A stretch of DNA of 64,000 nt, taken from contig NZ_CP134062.1 of assembly GCF_031583025.1 (NCBI RefSeq), forward strand, positions 1,364,001 through 1,428,000. The letters run 5' to 3'. This stretch comes from Mycobacterium sp. Z3061. GTDB lineage: Bacteria > Actinomycetota > Actinomycetes > Mycobacteriales > Mycobacteriaceae. Below are positions 1 through 8,503 of the stretch, piece by piece. The position numbers and the translations under genes were made by a program. The notes below the pieces were generated by a model. That model searched no databases. It saw only the letters and a program-made list of their open reading frames with translations, and had not been told where the DNA came from. The stretch's first letter is position 1; every line of letters begins with the position of its first letter.

Positions 1-1
1 G

Positions 2-526
2 CTCATCCAGGCCCGTCGGGCGAGCCGGATCGTCAACGGTGAATTGGTGCCACTGCACGAACAGGACCGCGGTGGATGGGACCCGGCATTGATCGCCGAG
101 GGACATGCCCTGGTCCGCAACTGCCTGTCTATCAACAGGCCTGGCCGTTACCAACTGCTGGCCGCGATCAACGCGGTGCACACCGATGCACCTACTGCGG
201 CCGATACCGACTGGTCCCAGATCGCGGCGTTGTACCGCCAGCTGCTGGCGTTTGATTCCGGCCCCGTGGTCGAACTCAACTACGCGATCGCCGTCGCCGA
301 GCTCGACGGACCCGCTGTCGCCCTGGCCCGGGTCGACCGACTGCCGCCGGCTGCCATGCAGCGCTATCACCCGTTTCATGTCACCCGCGCCGAGTTGCTC
401 AGGCGCCTCGGACGATCGGATGAGGCCCGCGCCGCCTACGCGGCGGCTCTCGCCCTCGTCGACAACCCGGCCGAACATGCCTACCTGGCGCGCCGCCGGG
501 ATCAATTAGGTTCCCGCACCAGCTGA
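2..526 (+). CDS. ECF sigma factor with TPR-like C-terminal tail (ECF42-type), C-terminal part
   Basis: The reading frame is open from the window edge, so the N-terminus with sigma regions 2 and 4 lies outside. The visible 174 residues are the alpha-helical extension typical of ECF42-type sigma factors: the motifs LIQARRASR, PGRYQLLAAINAVH, ADTDWSQIAALYRQLL and a final TPR-like repeat (HVTRAELLRRLGRSDEARAAY). In this family the tail is needed for sigma activity, and the genes usually sit beside a YCII/DGPF-domain protein, which would be upstream of the window. The stop lies 6 bases before the end of the convergent acyltransferase. The family assignment rests on the tail alone. Confidence 0.75.
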   Translation, partial: LIQARRASRIVNGELVPLHEQDRGGWDPALIAEGHALVRNCLSINRPGRYQLLAAINAVHTDAPTAADTDWSQIAALYRQLLAFDSGPVVELNYAIAVAELDGPAVALARVDRLPPAAMQRYHPFHVTRAELLRRLGRSDEARAAYAAALALVDNPAEHAYLARRRDQLGSRTS

Positions 527-532
527 TTCGGT

Positions 533-1882
533 TCAGAGTCCGACGGCCTGTTCCAGATCTTTGAGGGAGGTCTCCAGATGACCCAGCAGACGCTGCAGGT
601 GTGGGACCGCACGGCGGCACCCCACCAGACCGAAGTCGAGGCTGTCGCCACTACCGACCAGAGTGATGTTCAGCGCCTGACCGTTGGCCGCGATTGACAT
701 CGGATAGCTGCCGTGCAGGCGGGCGCCATTGGCGTACAACGGGTTCCGTGCGCCCGGCACATTGGAGATGCACACGTTGAACGGCGGCGGTGTGGCCATG
801 CCACCGGTCACGCCGCCCAGTACAACGGGCGACAGCAGCATCATGCCCATGGCGATCGCCTGTGCCCGGGGCAGGCCGGCCAGGACGGCCTTGCTCTTGC
901 GCATGGATGAGCTGATCGTCGCGAGACGCAGTGCCGGATCGTCGACGTGCGTCGCCAGGTTTGCCAGCACGGCGGTGACCGCATTTCCGCCGGGACCTTC
1001 GTCGGCGGCGCGCAAGCTGACCGGAACCATTGCCACTAACGGCTTTTCGGGGAGCGCCTGCTGTTCGCGGAGGTAGGCGCGCAATGCGCCGGCGCACATC
1101 GCCAGTACGACGTCGTTCACGGTGACGCCGGCGGCGTTCTTGACATCCTTGATCCGTTGCATCGGCCATGATTGCGCAGCACATCGTCGGGCACCGCCGA
1201 TCGGAACGTTGAACATGGTGCGCGGCGCCCGGAACGGCAGCGTCAGCTGTTGTTCGAACAGCGCGGAACGGGCCAGTCCCAGCGTCGAGGAGCCAAGGCG
1301 CGGAATGGATCTGACTGCTTGAGCCAGCGCCTGCAATCGCGACGGGGCGTCGGCGGGATCGTCAGCGCCGGCCACCGTCGACCAGGGCGCCCGGATGTTT
1401 TCGTCGAGTGCGTCCGCGCTCAGTGCCCCCTGGAGCAGGTTGATCGCCGAGACCCCGTCAACGAGGGCGTGATGGATCTTGGTGTAGACGGCGAAGCGTC
1501 CGTCGGCCAGCCCTTCGATGACGTGGGTCTCCCACAGCGGCCGGTGCCGGTCGAGCATGGTGGAATGCAGCCGGGACGTCAATTCCAGCAGTTCCCGCAC
1601 CCGGCCGGGACCGGGCAGTGCCGAGTGGCGCACGTGGTAGTCGAGGTCGATGTCTCCGGCGGAAGACCAGCCGAGGTTCAGTCCCGTCGGCAGGCTTGCC
1701 GGGTACCTGCTGAACAGGGGCGCTACGTCATCCCTGGACCGCAGTGACCGGTAGTAGTCGCCGGCGAACTCCGGCCCGGCGCCATCCGGTGTCTGGAACA
1801 GCTGCAGTCCGGCGACGTGCATCGGGTGTCCGGGTGACTCGGCAAGCAGCATCATCGATTCGATGGGTGACATCAGGTTCAT
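533..1882 (-). CDS. WS/DGAT-family wax ester synthase / diacylglycerol O-acyltransferase
   Basis: A 449-residue member of the mycobacterial Tgs family, which acylates diacylglycerol or fatty alcohols with acyl-CoA to make storage lipid. The start MNLMSPIESMM matches the family N-terminus and is preceded by AGAGGA; a longer open frame reaches 2032 but its extra residues do not look like this family. The catalytic motif HHALVDG is intact at about residues 137-143. PLWETHVIEGL and the C-terminal NVCISNVPGARNPLY are also family landmarks. It is divergent from the PucR-type regulator starting at 2084, which could control it. Whether it prefers wax ester or triacylglycerol cannot be read from sequence. 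Confidence 0.9.
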   Translation of the reverse strand: MNLMSPIESMMLLAESPGHPMHVAGLQLFQTPDGAGPEFAGDYYRSLRSRDDVAPLFSRYPASLPTGLNLGWSSAGDIDLDYHVRHSALPGPGRVRELLELTSRLHSTMLDRHRPLWETHVIEGLADGRFAVYTKIHHALVDGVSAINLLQGALSADALDENIRAPWSTVAGADDPADAPSRLQALAQAVRSIPRLGSSTLGLARSALFEQQLTLPFRAPRTMFNVPIGGARRCAAQSWPMQRIKDVKNAAGVTVNDVVLAMCAGALRAYLREQQALPEKPLVAMVPVSLRAADEGPGGNAVTAVLANLATHVDDPALRLATISSSMRKSKAVLAGLPRAQAIAMGMMLLSPVVLGGVTGGMATPPPFNVCISNVPGARNPLYANGARLHGSYPMSIAANGQALNITLVGSGDSLDFGLVGCRRAVPHLQRLLGHLETSLKDLEQAVGL

Positions 1883-2083
1883 GGCTTGTCCTCTGGTGCG
1901 TAGGTGTGTTCTGAGCGGTGTCGTCCCGCCGATCACCGCAGAAGTTAGGCGCTCAGGATCGGCCAGCGCTCGTCTCCGCGTGCCAAGGTCTAGTCCGGCG
2001 GTTGTGACGTGATCACAAATGCCCGCCGCCAAAATGGCCGATCCCGGTGGTTGCGGCGTCGCGACGGAGTATGTTCAGCCGCC

Positions 2084-3358
2084 ATGAAACCCAGCTGGGA
2101 ATCCTTTCGTGAGCCCGGTGCTGAGCGGCTCTGGGAGACGTTTCTGCGCCCTCTCGCCATCGAATTACGATCGTGTGCAACCGAATTCGCTGAACAGGCG
2201 GTGGCCCGCGTACAGCACGAGATGCCGCTGCTGTTTCCGGACCCGCAGTCGGTGAAGGAAAACGTCGTCAGCACCGCGGCCAGCCTGCGCAATGTTGCCG
2301 ACCTCCTCGACATCGGCGGCGACCCTCGTGAGGCCGAGTTGTCTGCGCCGACCCGGGCCGTTGCGCGTGCCGGGGTGAATCGTCAGATCCCGCTGGCCAG
2401 CCTGATGCGTTTCTATCGCGTGACCCACGAGCTGCTATGGCAGTGGATGTGGGACCGCATCACGTCCACCGGGGCGGATCAGGCGCAGCAGGCCGCGACG
2501 TTGCGACTGGCCACCAGCTGGATGTTCGGTTATGTCGATGCCGCCCAGAACCGCGCGGAGGAAGCCTACGAATCCGAACGGGAAGTCTGGCTGCGAAACG
2601 CGGCGGCCGCCCGGACCGGGGCCATCGAGGAGATCCTGACGCAGCGCGAACGTGACCCGCAGCGGGCCTCGAAAAGGTTGCGCTACGACGTCAACCGCCA
2701 TCATGTCGGGGCGGTGGCATGGCTGGAGACGGTGGACGGAGACGTCGACGCGCAGTCGGTCCTGAGTGAGGCGCTGACCACGGTTTCACACGGGGTCGGT
2801 GGTGAAACCACCCTGATCCACCCGGCCGGCTCGCTGGTGGCATTCGGTTGGTTTAGCCGTCAAAGTTCTTTCGGCACGGCTGATCTCGATGCGCCCGCAC
2901 TGAAGCTTGCGGCCGGCGTACGGGTCGGCATCGGTGAGCCGGGCTTCGGCCTGAAAGCTTTCCGCTGTAGTCATCTGGAAGCCTCGAATGCGCGCCGGGT
3001 CGCGGCGTTGCTCGTGGCCTCCGGCGGCACGGTGACCCGCTATCGCGATGTTGCGGTTGCCGCGCTGGCAAGTTGCAACGCCGAACTCGCTGAAGCGTTC
3101 GTTCACCGGGTGCTGGGCCCGCTGGCGGCCGACGACGAAGCCACATTCCGGGTCGCTTCGACGTTGTCCGTTTACCTGCAGGAGAACCGGAGCCGGACCC
3201 GGGCCGCGCGGCGACTCACCGTGCATCCCAACACCGTCAGCTACCGCGTCGATCAGGCGCAGACGATCCTCGGTCGCAGCATCGACACCGACAGCATCGA
3301 CCTCGCGGTGGCACTGGCACTGCTGCCCACGTTGCCGGGTCTGACCCGGCAGTTGTGA
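2084..3358 (+). CDS. PucR/CdaR-type helix-turn-helix regulator
   Basis: A 424-residue protein with the layout of mycobacterial PucR-like regulators: a helical N-terminal sensor region (about residues 1-150), a central GGDEF-like or CdaR-like region, and a C-terminal PucR HTH (SRTRAARRLTVHPNTVSYRVDQAQTILGR, quoted here only as landmark VHPNTVSYRVDQA). The ATG at 2084 begins MKPSWESF; the frame is open to an ATG at 2009, but that extension is Arg-rich and unlike the family. It is divergent from the acyltransferase and is followed by a cupin gene and a second PucR-type regulator. The ligand is unknown. Confidence 0.85.
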   Translation: MKPSWESFREPGAERLWETFLRPLAIELRSCATEFAEQAVARVQHEMPLLFPDPQSVKENVVSTAASLRNVADLLDIGGDPREAELSAPTRAVARAGVNRQIPLASLMRFYRVTHELLWQWMWDRITSTGADQAQQAATLRLATSWMFGYVDAAQNRAEEAYESEREVWLRNAAAARTGAIEEILTQRERDPQRASKRLRYDVNRHHVGAVAWLETVDGDVDAQSVLSEALTTVSHGVGGETTLIHPAGSLVAFGWFSRQSSFGTADLDAPALKLAAGVRVGIGEPGFGLKAFRCSHLEASNARRVAALLVASGGTVTRYRDVAVAALASCNAELAEAFVHRVLGPLAADDEATFRVASTLSVYLQENRSRTRAARRLTVHPNTVSYRVDQAQTILGRSIDTDSIDLAVALALLPTLPGLTRQL

Positions 3359-3475
3359 TCCCAGTACAAGCGGGGTGGCCAAGTCTGGTATCGGGCGCCA
3401 AGTAAATCGCGGGATTCCTCCCTACCGTCTCAGGCAGTTGGTCAACCGGCCATCAACCTGAAGAAGGAGACCCCG

Positions 3476-3943
3476 ATGCAGACGATGCAAGAACTCGACG
3501 TCAACTACATGAGCGGCGCCGACAATCCCTGGATTCCGTTCACCCCGCTCAGCGACCAGGTCTTTCTGAAGTACTGGAAGGTCGATCCGGTCCGCGCCGA
3601 GATCGTCGTCTCGATGAAATTCCCGGCCGGCCTGGAGCTGCCCCCGCACTACCACACGGGCATCGTGGTTGGGCACACCGTCAGCGGCGCGTGGCGCTAC
3701 CAGGAGAACAACTGGGTCTCGCGCGCCGGTGACACCGTCTACGAGGTCGCCGGTTCCCGGCACACCCCGGAGAGCGTGGAGGACACCGAGGTGTTCTTCC
3801 TCATCGTCGGCGAGTTGCTGTTCATTGACGAGAACAACACCATCCTCTGGCAGGAAAACCACAAGACATCGGTTGAGCGCTACACGAATTACTGTGCCAG
3901 TCAAGGCATTCCGGCTCGCGACCTGACGAGTTGGGACGCGTAG
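3476..3943 (+). CDS. Cupin protein, 2,4'-dihydroxyacetophenone dioxygenase-like
   Basis: A 155-residue single-domain cupin. The start ATG has a clear Shine-Dalgarno (AAGGAG) seven bases upstream. The cupin-1 motif is visible as LPPHYHTGIVVGHTVSGAW and cupin-2 as AGDTVYEVAGSRHTPE, giving three candidate metal-binding His residues. Overall length and the IPFTPLSDQVFLKYW start resemble the 2,4'-dihydroxyacetophenone dioxygenase family, iron enzymes that cleave a C-C bond between two carbonyl-bearing carbons. That substrate is only a family label here. The gene lies between two PucR-type regulators, which suggests ligand-induced expression in catabolism of an aromatic or ketone compound. Confidence 0.75.
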   Translation: MQTMQELDVNYMSGADNPWIPFTPLSDQVFLKYWKVDPVRAEIVVSMKFPAGLELPPHYHTGIVVGHTVSGAWRYQENNWVSRAGDTVYEVAGSRHTPESVEDTEVFFLIVGELLFIDENNTILWQENHKTSVERYTNYCASQGIPARDLTSWDA

Positions 3944-4038
3944 CCGGCATTCGGCCCCAGGTTGAGAACCGTTCAAGACAAGCGGTAAATGGTGCAAAAC
4001 TGTCCACCGTCCGCATCGGCGGACTTAACCTGGGGACC

Positions 4039-5250
4039 GTGGTCTGGCAACGCCCGTCGCCGCGGGTGCGGGAACTGATCCGGCAGGGCGCCCGGATCGT
4101 CCTGGATGCACCCGCGGAGTGGCTCGAGGAATTCGATCGGGCGACGATGGCGGCCAACCCGTCCGTGGCCGAGGACCCTGTCCTCGCCGAAGCGGCCCGT
4201 CGCAGCGTCCGGTCCAGCCTGATGCACTGGGCGGCAGCCAATGTCAGCGATCCCGGTGCTCCGGTGCCGGCCAATCTCGGTCCTGAGCCGCTGAGCATCG
4301 CTCGTGACATGGTGCGCCGCGGCCTGGAGCCGTTCACCTATCGGCCCGCGCAGAGCGTCGGCTGGCAGATCTGGATGGACACCGTTTTCCGGCTCACGTC
4401 GGACGCGGACGAGTTGCGCGAGTTGTTCGAGGTGTCGTTTCGGTCCATCAGCGAATTCCTCGACGCCACGTCCGACGGCATTGCCGCCCGGATGCGGCAG
4501 GAGCGGGAGGAATTGCTGCGCGGCACCCACGCCGAACGCCGCGAAGTCACCGCGCTCATCCTCGATGGCGCCCCGATCAGCCGCTCGCGCGCCGAAAGCA
4601 GGCTGGGTTACGCCCTGAACCGCAGCCACACGGGCGCTGTCATCTGGTGCGACGAACCCGACGGTGACCTCGGCCGGCTCGACCAACTCGCCGACGCGCT
4701 CGGCCGTGCCGCCGGGTTCGCGCGGCCACTCACCGTGACCGCCGCCGCGGCCAGCCGCTGGGTGTGGATTCCCGACGCGACCCTGGACATCGAGCCCGTT
4801 GAGCGGGCCGTGGAAGGCGCCCCGGGAACGCGAATCGCCATCGGCACCGCTGCTGTCGGGATCGACGGCTTCCGGCGCACCCACCTCGAAGCGCTCACCG
4901 CGCAGCGCATGGTCGCCGGGTTGCGTTCTGCGCAGCGGGTGGCGTTCTTCGCCGAGGTGCAGTTGATCGCGCTGATCAGCCAAAATCCGCAAGCCGCAAA
5001 CGATTTCATCAAGAACGTGCTCGGCGATTTCGAGTCGGCCAGCCCCGAGTTGCAGCACACGGTACTGACCTTCATCAACGAACAGTGCAGCATCGGACGC
5101 ACCACCAAACGCCTTTACGCGCACCGCAATACGCTGTTGCGCCGGCTCGACCGGGCCCAGCAGCTGCTTCCCCGGCCCCTCGAGCACAGCAGCGTGCACG
5201 TTGCTGTCGCGCTCGAGGCACTGCAGTGGCGCGGTGGGCCGACCACCTAG
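4039..5250 (+). CDS. PucR/CdaR-type helix-turn-helix regulator
   Basis: About 403 residues, the same architecture as the regulator at 2084: helical N-terminal part, middle domain (LGYALNRSHTGAVIW) and a C-terminal PucR-type HTH (TKRLYAHRNTLLRRLDRAQ). The start is uncertain. GTG 4039 (VWQRPSPRVRELIRQG) follows a GGGG tract; a TTG at 3931 inside the end of the cupin gene would add 36 residues with no convincing ribosome site. The TAG stop shares the palindrome CTAG (5247-5250) with the stop of the convergent gene. It probably works with the cupin gene or a nearby catabolic gene; the two PucR paralogues are clearly diverged from each other. Confidence 0.8.
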   Translation: MVWQRPSPRVRELIRQGARIVLDAPAEWLEEFDRATMAANPSVAEDPVLAEAARRSVRSSLMHWAAANVSDPGAPVPANLGPEPLSIARDMVRRGLEPFTYRPAQSVGWQIWMDTVFRLTSDADELRELFEVSFRSISEFLDATSDGIAARMRQEREELLRGTHAERREVTALILDGAPISRSRAESRLGYALNRSHTGAVIWCDEPDGDLGRLDQLADALGRAAGFARPLTVTAAAASRWVWIPDATLDIEPVERAVEGAPGTRIAIGTAAVGIDGFRRTHLEALTAQRMVAGLRSAQRVAFFAEVQLIALISQNPQAANDFIKNVLGDFESASPELQHTVLTFINEQCSIGRTTKRLYAHRNTLLRRLDRAQQLLPRPLEHSSVHVAVALEALQWRGGPTT

Positions 5251-5675
5251 CGTGCTCCCAGCCCGCCCATGTGGCCATCGGCCATGCTGGGTCCGCCAAA
5301 TCCACCCGGTCCGCCGATGCCACCGATCTGGCCGGGTGAGCCGATGCCGCCCGGGGTTCCGGGAGCTCCGGACTGGGGTCCGAACGGGCCGTACAGTTGG
5401 CCGGGTGCCGGAGGTCCGCCCGGTCCACCGGGCCCACCCAATCCGCCGGGTCCGTAGAGTCCGCCCGGCGTGCCGGGTGCCGGGGGCAGGGCGGGTGCAG
5501 AAGGTGTGGCGGGGCTCTCGACGCACTGCTCCAGTACGGCGTTCCAGACCGTGTCAATAGGGCACGGCTCGTCTGCGTGGCTGATTGCCGGCAGCCCGAT
5601 TCCGATCGCGGGCATCAACTCGAGCCCGAGCGCGACCGCGGCGGCTGCGGCGCCGTTCCGGAGCAGGTTCCTCAT
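5247..5675 (-). CDS. Small secreted Pro/Gly-rich protein
   Basis: A 142-residue protein. ATG 5675 is preceded by AAAGAGG at good spacing. Residues 1-32 form a Sec signal peptide (MRNLLRNG followed by an Ala-rich hydrophobic core, probable cleavage after ISHA). The mature part starts with EPCPIDTVWNAVLEQCVE, whose two cysteines may form a disulfide, and continues as low-complexity Gly/Pro repeats (GGLYGPGGLGGPGGPGG). This layout, a short Cys-bounded head and a disordered tail, recurs in mycobacterial exported proteins of unknown function. No enzymatic motif is seen. It converges on the second PucR regulator with overlapping stop codons. Confidence 0.75.
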   Translation of the reverse strand: MRNLLRNGAAAAAVALGLELMPAIGIGLPAISHADEPCPIDTVWNAVLEQCVESPATPSAPALPPAPGTPGGLYGPGGLGGPGGPGGPPAPGQLYGPFGPQSGAPGTPGGIGSPGQIGGIGGPGGFGGPSMADGHMGGLGAR

Positions 5676-5794
5676 CGTCAGACCTCTTTCTGTGGAGTGG
5701 GGTAGCTCCATAGTCGAGGTCGAGGCAACCCTTCCCAAGGGCGTATTTGCCCATATATGCGGACAAAGTGGTGCAGAAGTGTGCGCGCCGAAGG

Positions 5795-6196
5795 TCAGAG
5801 CCCGGCGATCAGGATGCCTACACCAAGCACGAGCGACGCCCCGAGGGACAGCAGCAGAATGCTGACGGTTCCTTCTTTGGAGGCCGACGCCTGGTGATCG
5901 CCCGTGGCGATGGGCGCGAGTCGCCGGCCCGCGCCCCAGGCCGCCGCCAGGAGCGTCGCCAGCCAATTGGTGTTGGCGGCGTAGATGATCAGTCCCGCTG
6001 CGGTGAGTGCCCAGGTGCGCGGAAGGTGAATGTGCGGCCACAGTAGTCCTAGCAATACCAGGAACATGCCGTTCAGAACGCCCTCGAGGTGGCTCGAAAG
6101 CCCCATGCGCGGGTTCTTCAGCCCAGGGAGGGCGAACCCGGTCAGCAGGCCGAGCAGAAATAACACCAGTCCCAAGGCGAAGAGCGCGGTTTGCAC
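5795..6196 (-). CDS. Small membrane protein, hydroxylaminobenzene mutase-like (HabA/HabB family)
   Basis: A 133-residue polytopic membrane protein with four predicted membrane segments (about residues 3-22, 40-60, 64-85, 112-132). The sequence NPRMGLSSHLEGVLNGMFL resembles the conserved core of bacterial hydroxylaminobenzene mutases, which convert hydroxylaminobenzene to 2-aminophenol and are often annotated only as membrane protein or hydrogenase. The resemblance is recalled and not tested, and mycobacterial members may have another role. It follows the SodC-like lipoprotein gene on the same strand with a 16-base gap, so the two may be co-transcribed. Confidence 0.6.
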   Translation of the reverse strand: MQTALFALGLVLFLLGLLTGFALPGLKNPRMGLSSHLEGVLNGMFLVLLGLLWPHIHLPRTWALTAAGLIIYAANTNWLATLLAAAWGAGRRLAPIATGDHQASASKEGTVSILLLSLGASLVLGVGILIAGL

Positions 6197-6212
6197 GTCA
6201 ACCGGCCAAATT

Positions 6213-6953
6213 TCAGCCGCCGGGCGCAGTGGTCACAGTCTTGGGTGCCGTGGACGTCGTGGTCGGGGTGCTGCTGACCGTCACGGTGCTGGTGCTGGTG
6301 CTCGTGCTGGTAACCGGTGGCGGTACGGCGACCGTAGTGGTGACCGTGCTGACGCTCGTCGTCGTCGTGGACGAGGTGGTCGACGACGTCGTCGTGGCGG
6401 ACGCCGCTGCGATGACGCCGCACGCCACCCGCTTGCCGGTCTCTTCCGCCGAACTCTCGCCGAAGCTGCCCGGGTCCGCGGAGATGACCAGCGAGGTGCC
6501 GGAACTGTTTCTCAGGTCGGCGGCGGTGAACCCGCTGGTCGTGGTGACCAGTTTGGCCGAGCCGTCGGGCCGGACCTGCAAGGCGGTCAACTGGCCGCTG
6601 GCGGGATAACCGGTGTGGCCGGACGCCTGGTACACGCTGCCGGCGGACTCGAAGGCGGCCGGCTCGCAGCTGCCCACCGCGTGGACCGCGAGGCCGTGGA
6701 AACCAGGCGTTAAGACCGAATTCGGGCCGGCCTCCACCGTCACCGTCGCAAAACCGTTCGCGAAATCGAAGGTAGCCGTGGCGATTTGGCCGCCGTCGGT
6801 GCCCTTGAGCTGAGTGGTCATCTTCTCCGCGCCACTCTGCCCGCCGGACGTGGACGAGGTGCCGCTCTGGCCGCCCTGCTGCGTCGAGCAGGCGGCTAAC
6901 GGTGCAATGGTCGTGGCCAGTGCCGCAACAGCGAAGGTTACGCCCTTGTTCAT
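6213..6953 (-). CDS. Cu/Zn superoxide dismutase-like lipoprotein lacking the metal ligands
   Basis: A 246-residue lipoprotein: signal peptide with lipobox LAAC (Cys about residue 22), Ser/Gly linker, a SodC-fold domain (about 45-185) and a long Thr/Ser/Val-rich low-complexity tail. The body follows M. tuberculosis SodC closely (TATFDFANGFATVTVEAG, LTPGFHGLAVHAVGSCEP, GHTGYPASGQL, VACGVI), and the two disulfide cysteines remain. The copper ligands do not: the HxH pair reads AVH, the GGHYHVPGH region reads SVYQASGH, and the late ligand His (IIIHAG) is Ser (LVISAD). It should therefore not be an active dismutase. A structural or binding role at the cell surface is possible. It is divergent from glnA. 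Confidence 0.8.
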   Translation of the reverse strand: MNKGVTFAVAALATTIAPLAACSTQQGGQSGTSSTSGGQSGAEKMTTQLKGTDGGQIATATFDFANGFATVTVEAGPNSVLTPGFHGLAVHAVGSCEPAAFESAGSVYQASGHTGYPASGQLTALQVRPDGSAKLVTTTSGFTAADLRNSSGTSLVISADPGSFGESSAEETGKRVACGVIAAASATTTSSTTSSTTTTSVSTVTTTVAVPPPVTSTSTSTSTVTVSSTPTTTSTAPKTVTTAPGG

Positions 6954-7066
6954 GACGCGTACCTACCCCGATTCATCCAGGTCAAAACGCTCCGGATGCG
7001 GGGTGCGGCGCGGCATGTGTCAATGGGAGGGCGCATTACCGCGGATAGCCGAAAAAGGAGCATCCC

Positions 7067-8503
7067 GTGTCCGAAAAGACGCCCGACGACATCTTCAAAC
7101 TCGCCAAGGACGAGAACATCGAATATGTCGATGTCAGATTCTGTGACCTGCCAGGCACCATGCAGCACTTCACAATTCCGATGTACGCCTTCGACGAGAA
7201 CGTGTTCGAGGAGGGCCTGGCCTTTGACGGATCCTCGATTCGCGGATTCCAGTCCATTCACGAGTCCGACATGCTGTTGCTTCCGGATCCGGAGACCGCG
7301 ACCATCGATCCGTTCCGCAAGGCCCCCACGCTGAACGTGAATTTCCACGTGCACGACCCGTTCACGCTGGAGCCCTACTCCCGCGATCCGCGTAACGTCG
7401 CCCGCAAGGCCGAGAATTACCTGATCTCTTCGGGTATCGCCGACACCGCCTATTTCGGACCCGAGGCCGAGTTCTACATTTTCGATTCGGTGAGCTTCGA
7501 TTCGCGCACCGACGGCGCGTTCTACAAGGTGGACGCGACGTCGGGTTGGTGGAACACCGGGGCCGCGACGGAGGTCGACGGCAGCCCGAATCTCGGCTAC
7601 AAGGTCCGTCCCAAGGGTGGGTACTTCCCGGTCGCTCCGACCGACCACTACGTCGACCTCCGCGACGAGATGCTCAGCCATCTGACCAACGCCGGCTTCG
7701 CCCTGGAGAAGGGCCACCACGAGGTGGGCAGCGGCGGCCAGGCCGAGATCAACTACCGGTTCAATACGCTGCTGCACGCGGCCGACGACCATCAGATGTA
7801 CAAGTACATCGTCAAGCAAACCGCTTGGCAGGCAGGCAAAACCGTGACGTTCATGCCCAAGCCGTTGTTCGGCGACAACGGCTCCGGCATGCACTGCCAC
7901 CAATCGTTGTGGAAGGACGGCGTTCCGCTGATGTACGAGGAGGACGGCTACGCCGGGTTGTCGGACGTCGCCCGCCACTACATCGGTGGGTTGCTGTACC
8001 ACGCCCCTTCGCTGCTGGCCTTCACCAACCCCACCATCAACTCCTACAAGCGACTGGTGCCCGGATACGAGGCCCCCATCAACCTGGTCTACAGCCAGCG
8101 CAATCGCTCTGCGTGCGTGCGCATCCCGATCACCGGCAACAACCCGAAGGCCAAACGGCTGGAGTTCCGCTGTCCGGACGCGTCGGGCAACCCCTACCTG
8201 TCGTTCGCCGCCATGCTGATGGCCGGCCTGGACGGCATCAGGAACAAGATCGAGCCGCCCCCGCCGATCGACAAGGACCTCTACGACCTGCCTCCCGAGG
8301 AGGCCGCGGACATCGCGCAGGCCCCCACGTCGTTAGCCGCGGTGATCGACCGGCTGGAGGAGGACAGCGAATACCTCACCGAGGGAGGCGTTTTCACCCC
8401 CGACCTGATCGAGACGTGGATCAACTACAAGCGCGACTATGAACTGGCGCCGTTCAACCTGCGGCCCACGGCTTTCGAGTTCGCGCTGTATTACGACGTC
8501 TAG
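7067..8503 (+). CDS. glnA: Glutamine synthetase type I, GlnA1-like
   Basis: A 478-residue GSI-beta enzyme (glutamate + ammonia + ATP to glutamine), the same length as M. tuberculosis GlnA1 and aligning with it essentially without gaps. Start GTG 7067 has AAAGGAG upstream. Signature regions are present: [17 protein letters not shown], the ATP-binding [18 protein letters not shown], and NRSACVRIP. The adenylylation tyrosine is kept in [11 protein letters not shown] (about Tyr406), so GlnE control is plausible. The neighbours (SodC-like lipoprotein, potassium channel) are not those of M. tuberculosis glnA1 (lipB, lipA, glnE nearby), so this is either an extra GlnA1-type paralogue or a relocated glnA1. 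Confidence 0.93.
   Translation: MSEKTPDDIFKLAKDENIEYVDVRFCDLPGTMQHFTIPMYAFDENVFEEGLAFDGSSIRGFQSIHESDMLLLPDPETATIDPFRKAPTLNVNFHVHDPFTLEPYSRDPRNVARKAENYLISSGIADTAYFGPEAEFYIFDSVSFDSRTDGAFYKVDATSGWWNTGAATEVDGSPNLGYKVRPKGGYFPVAPTDHYVDLRDEMLSHLTNAGFALEKGHHEVGSGGQAEINYRFNTLLHAADDHQMYKYIVKQTAWQAGKTVTFMPKPLFGDNGSGMHCHQSLWKDGVPLMYEEDGYAGLSDVARHYIGGLLYHAPSLLAFTNPTINSYKRLVPGYEAPINLVYSQRNRSACVRIPITGNNPKAKRLEFRCPDASGNPYLSFAAMLMAGLDGIRNKIEPPPPIDKDLYDLPPEEAADIAQAPTSLAAVIDRLEEDSEYLTEGGVFTPDLIETWINYKRDYELAPFNLRPTAFEFALYYDV

Noticed and set aside
3973..5526. 517-residue ORF antisense to the second PucR gene
   Set aside because: Low-complexity Arg/Gly/Thr sequence opposite a recognised regulator.
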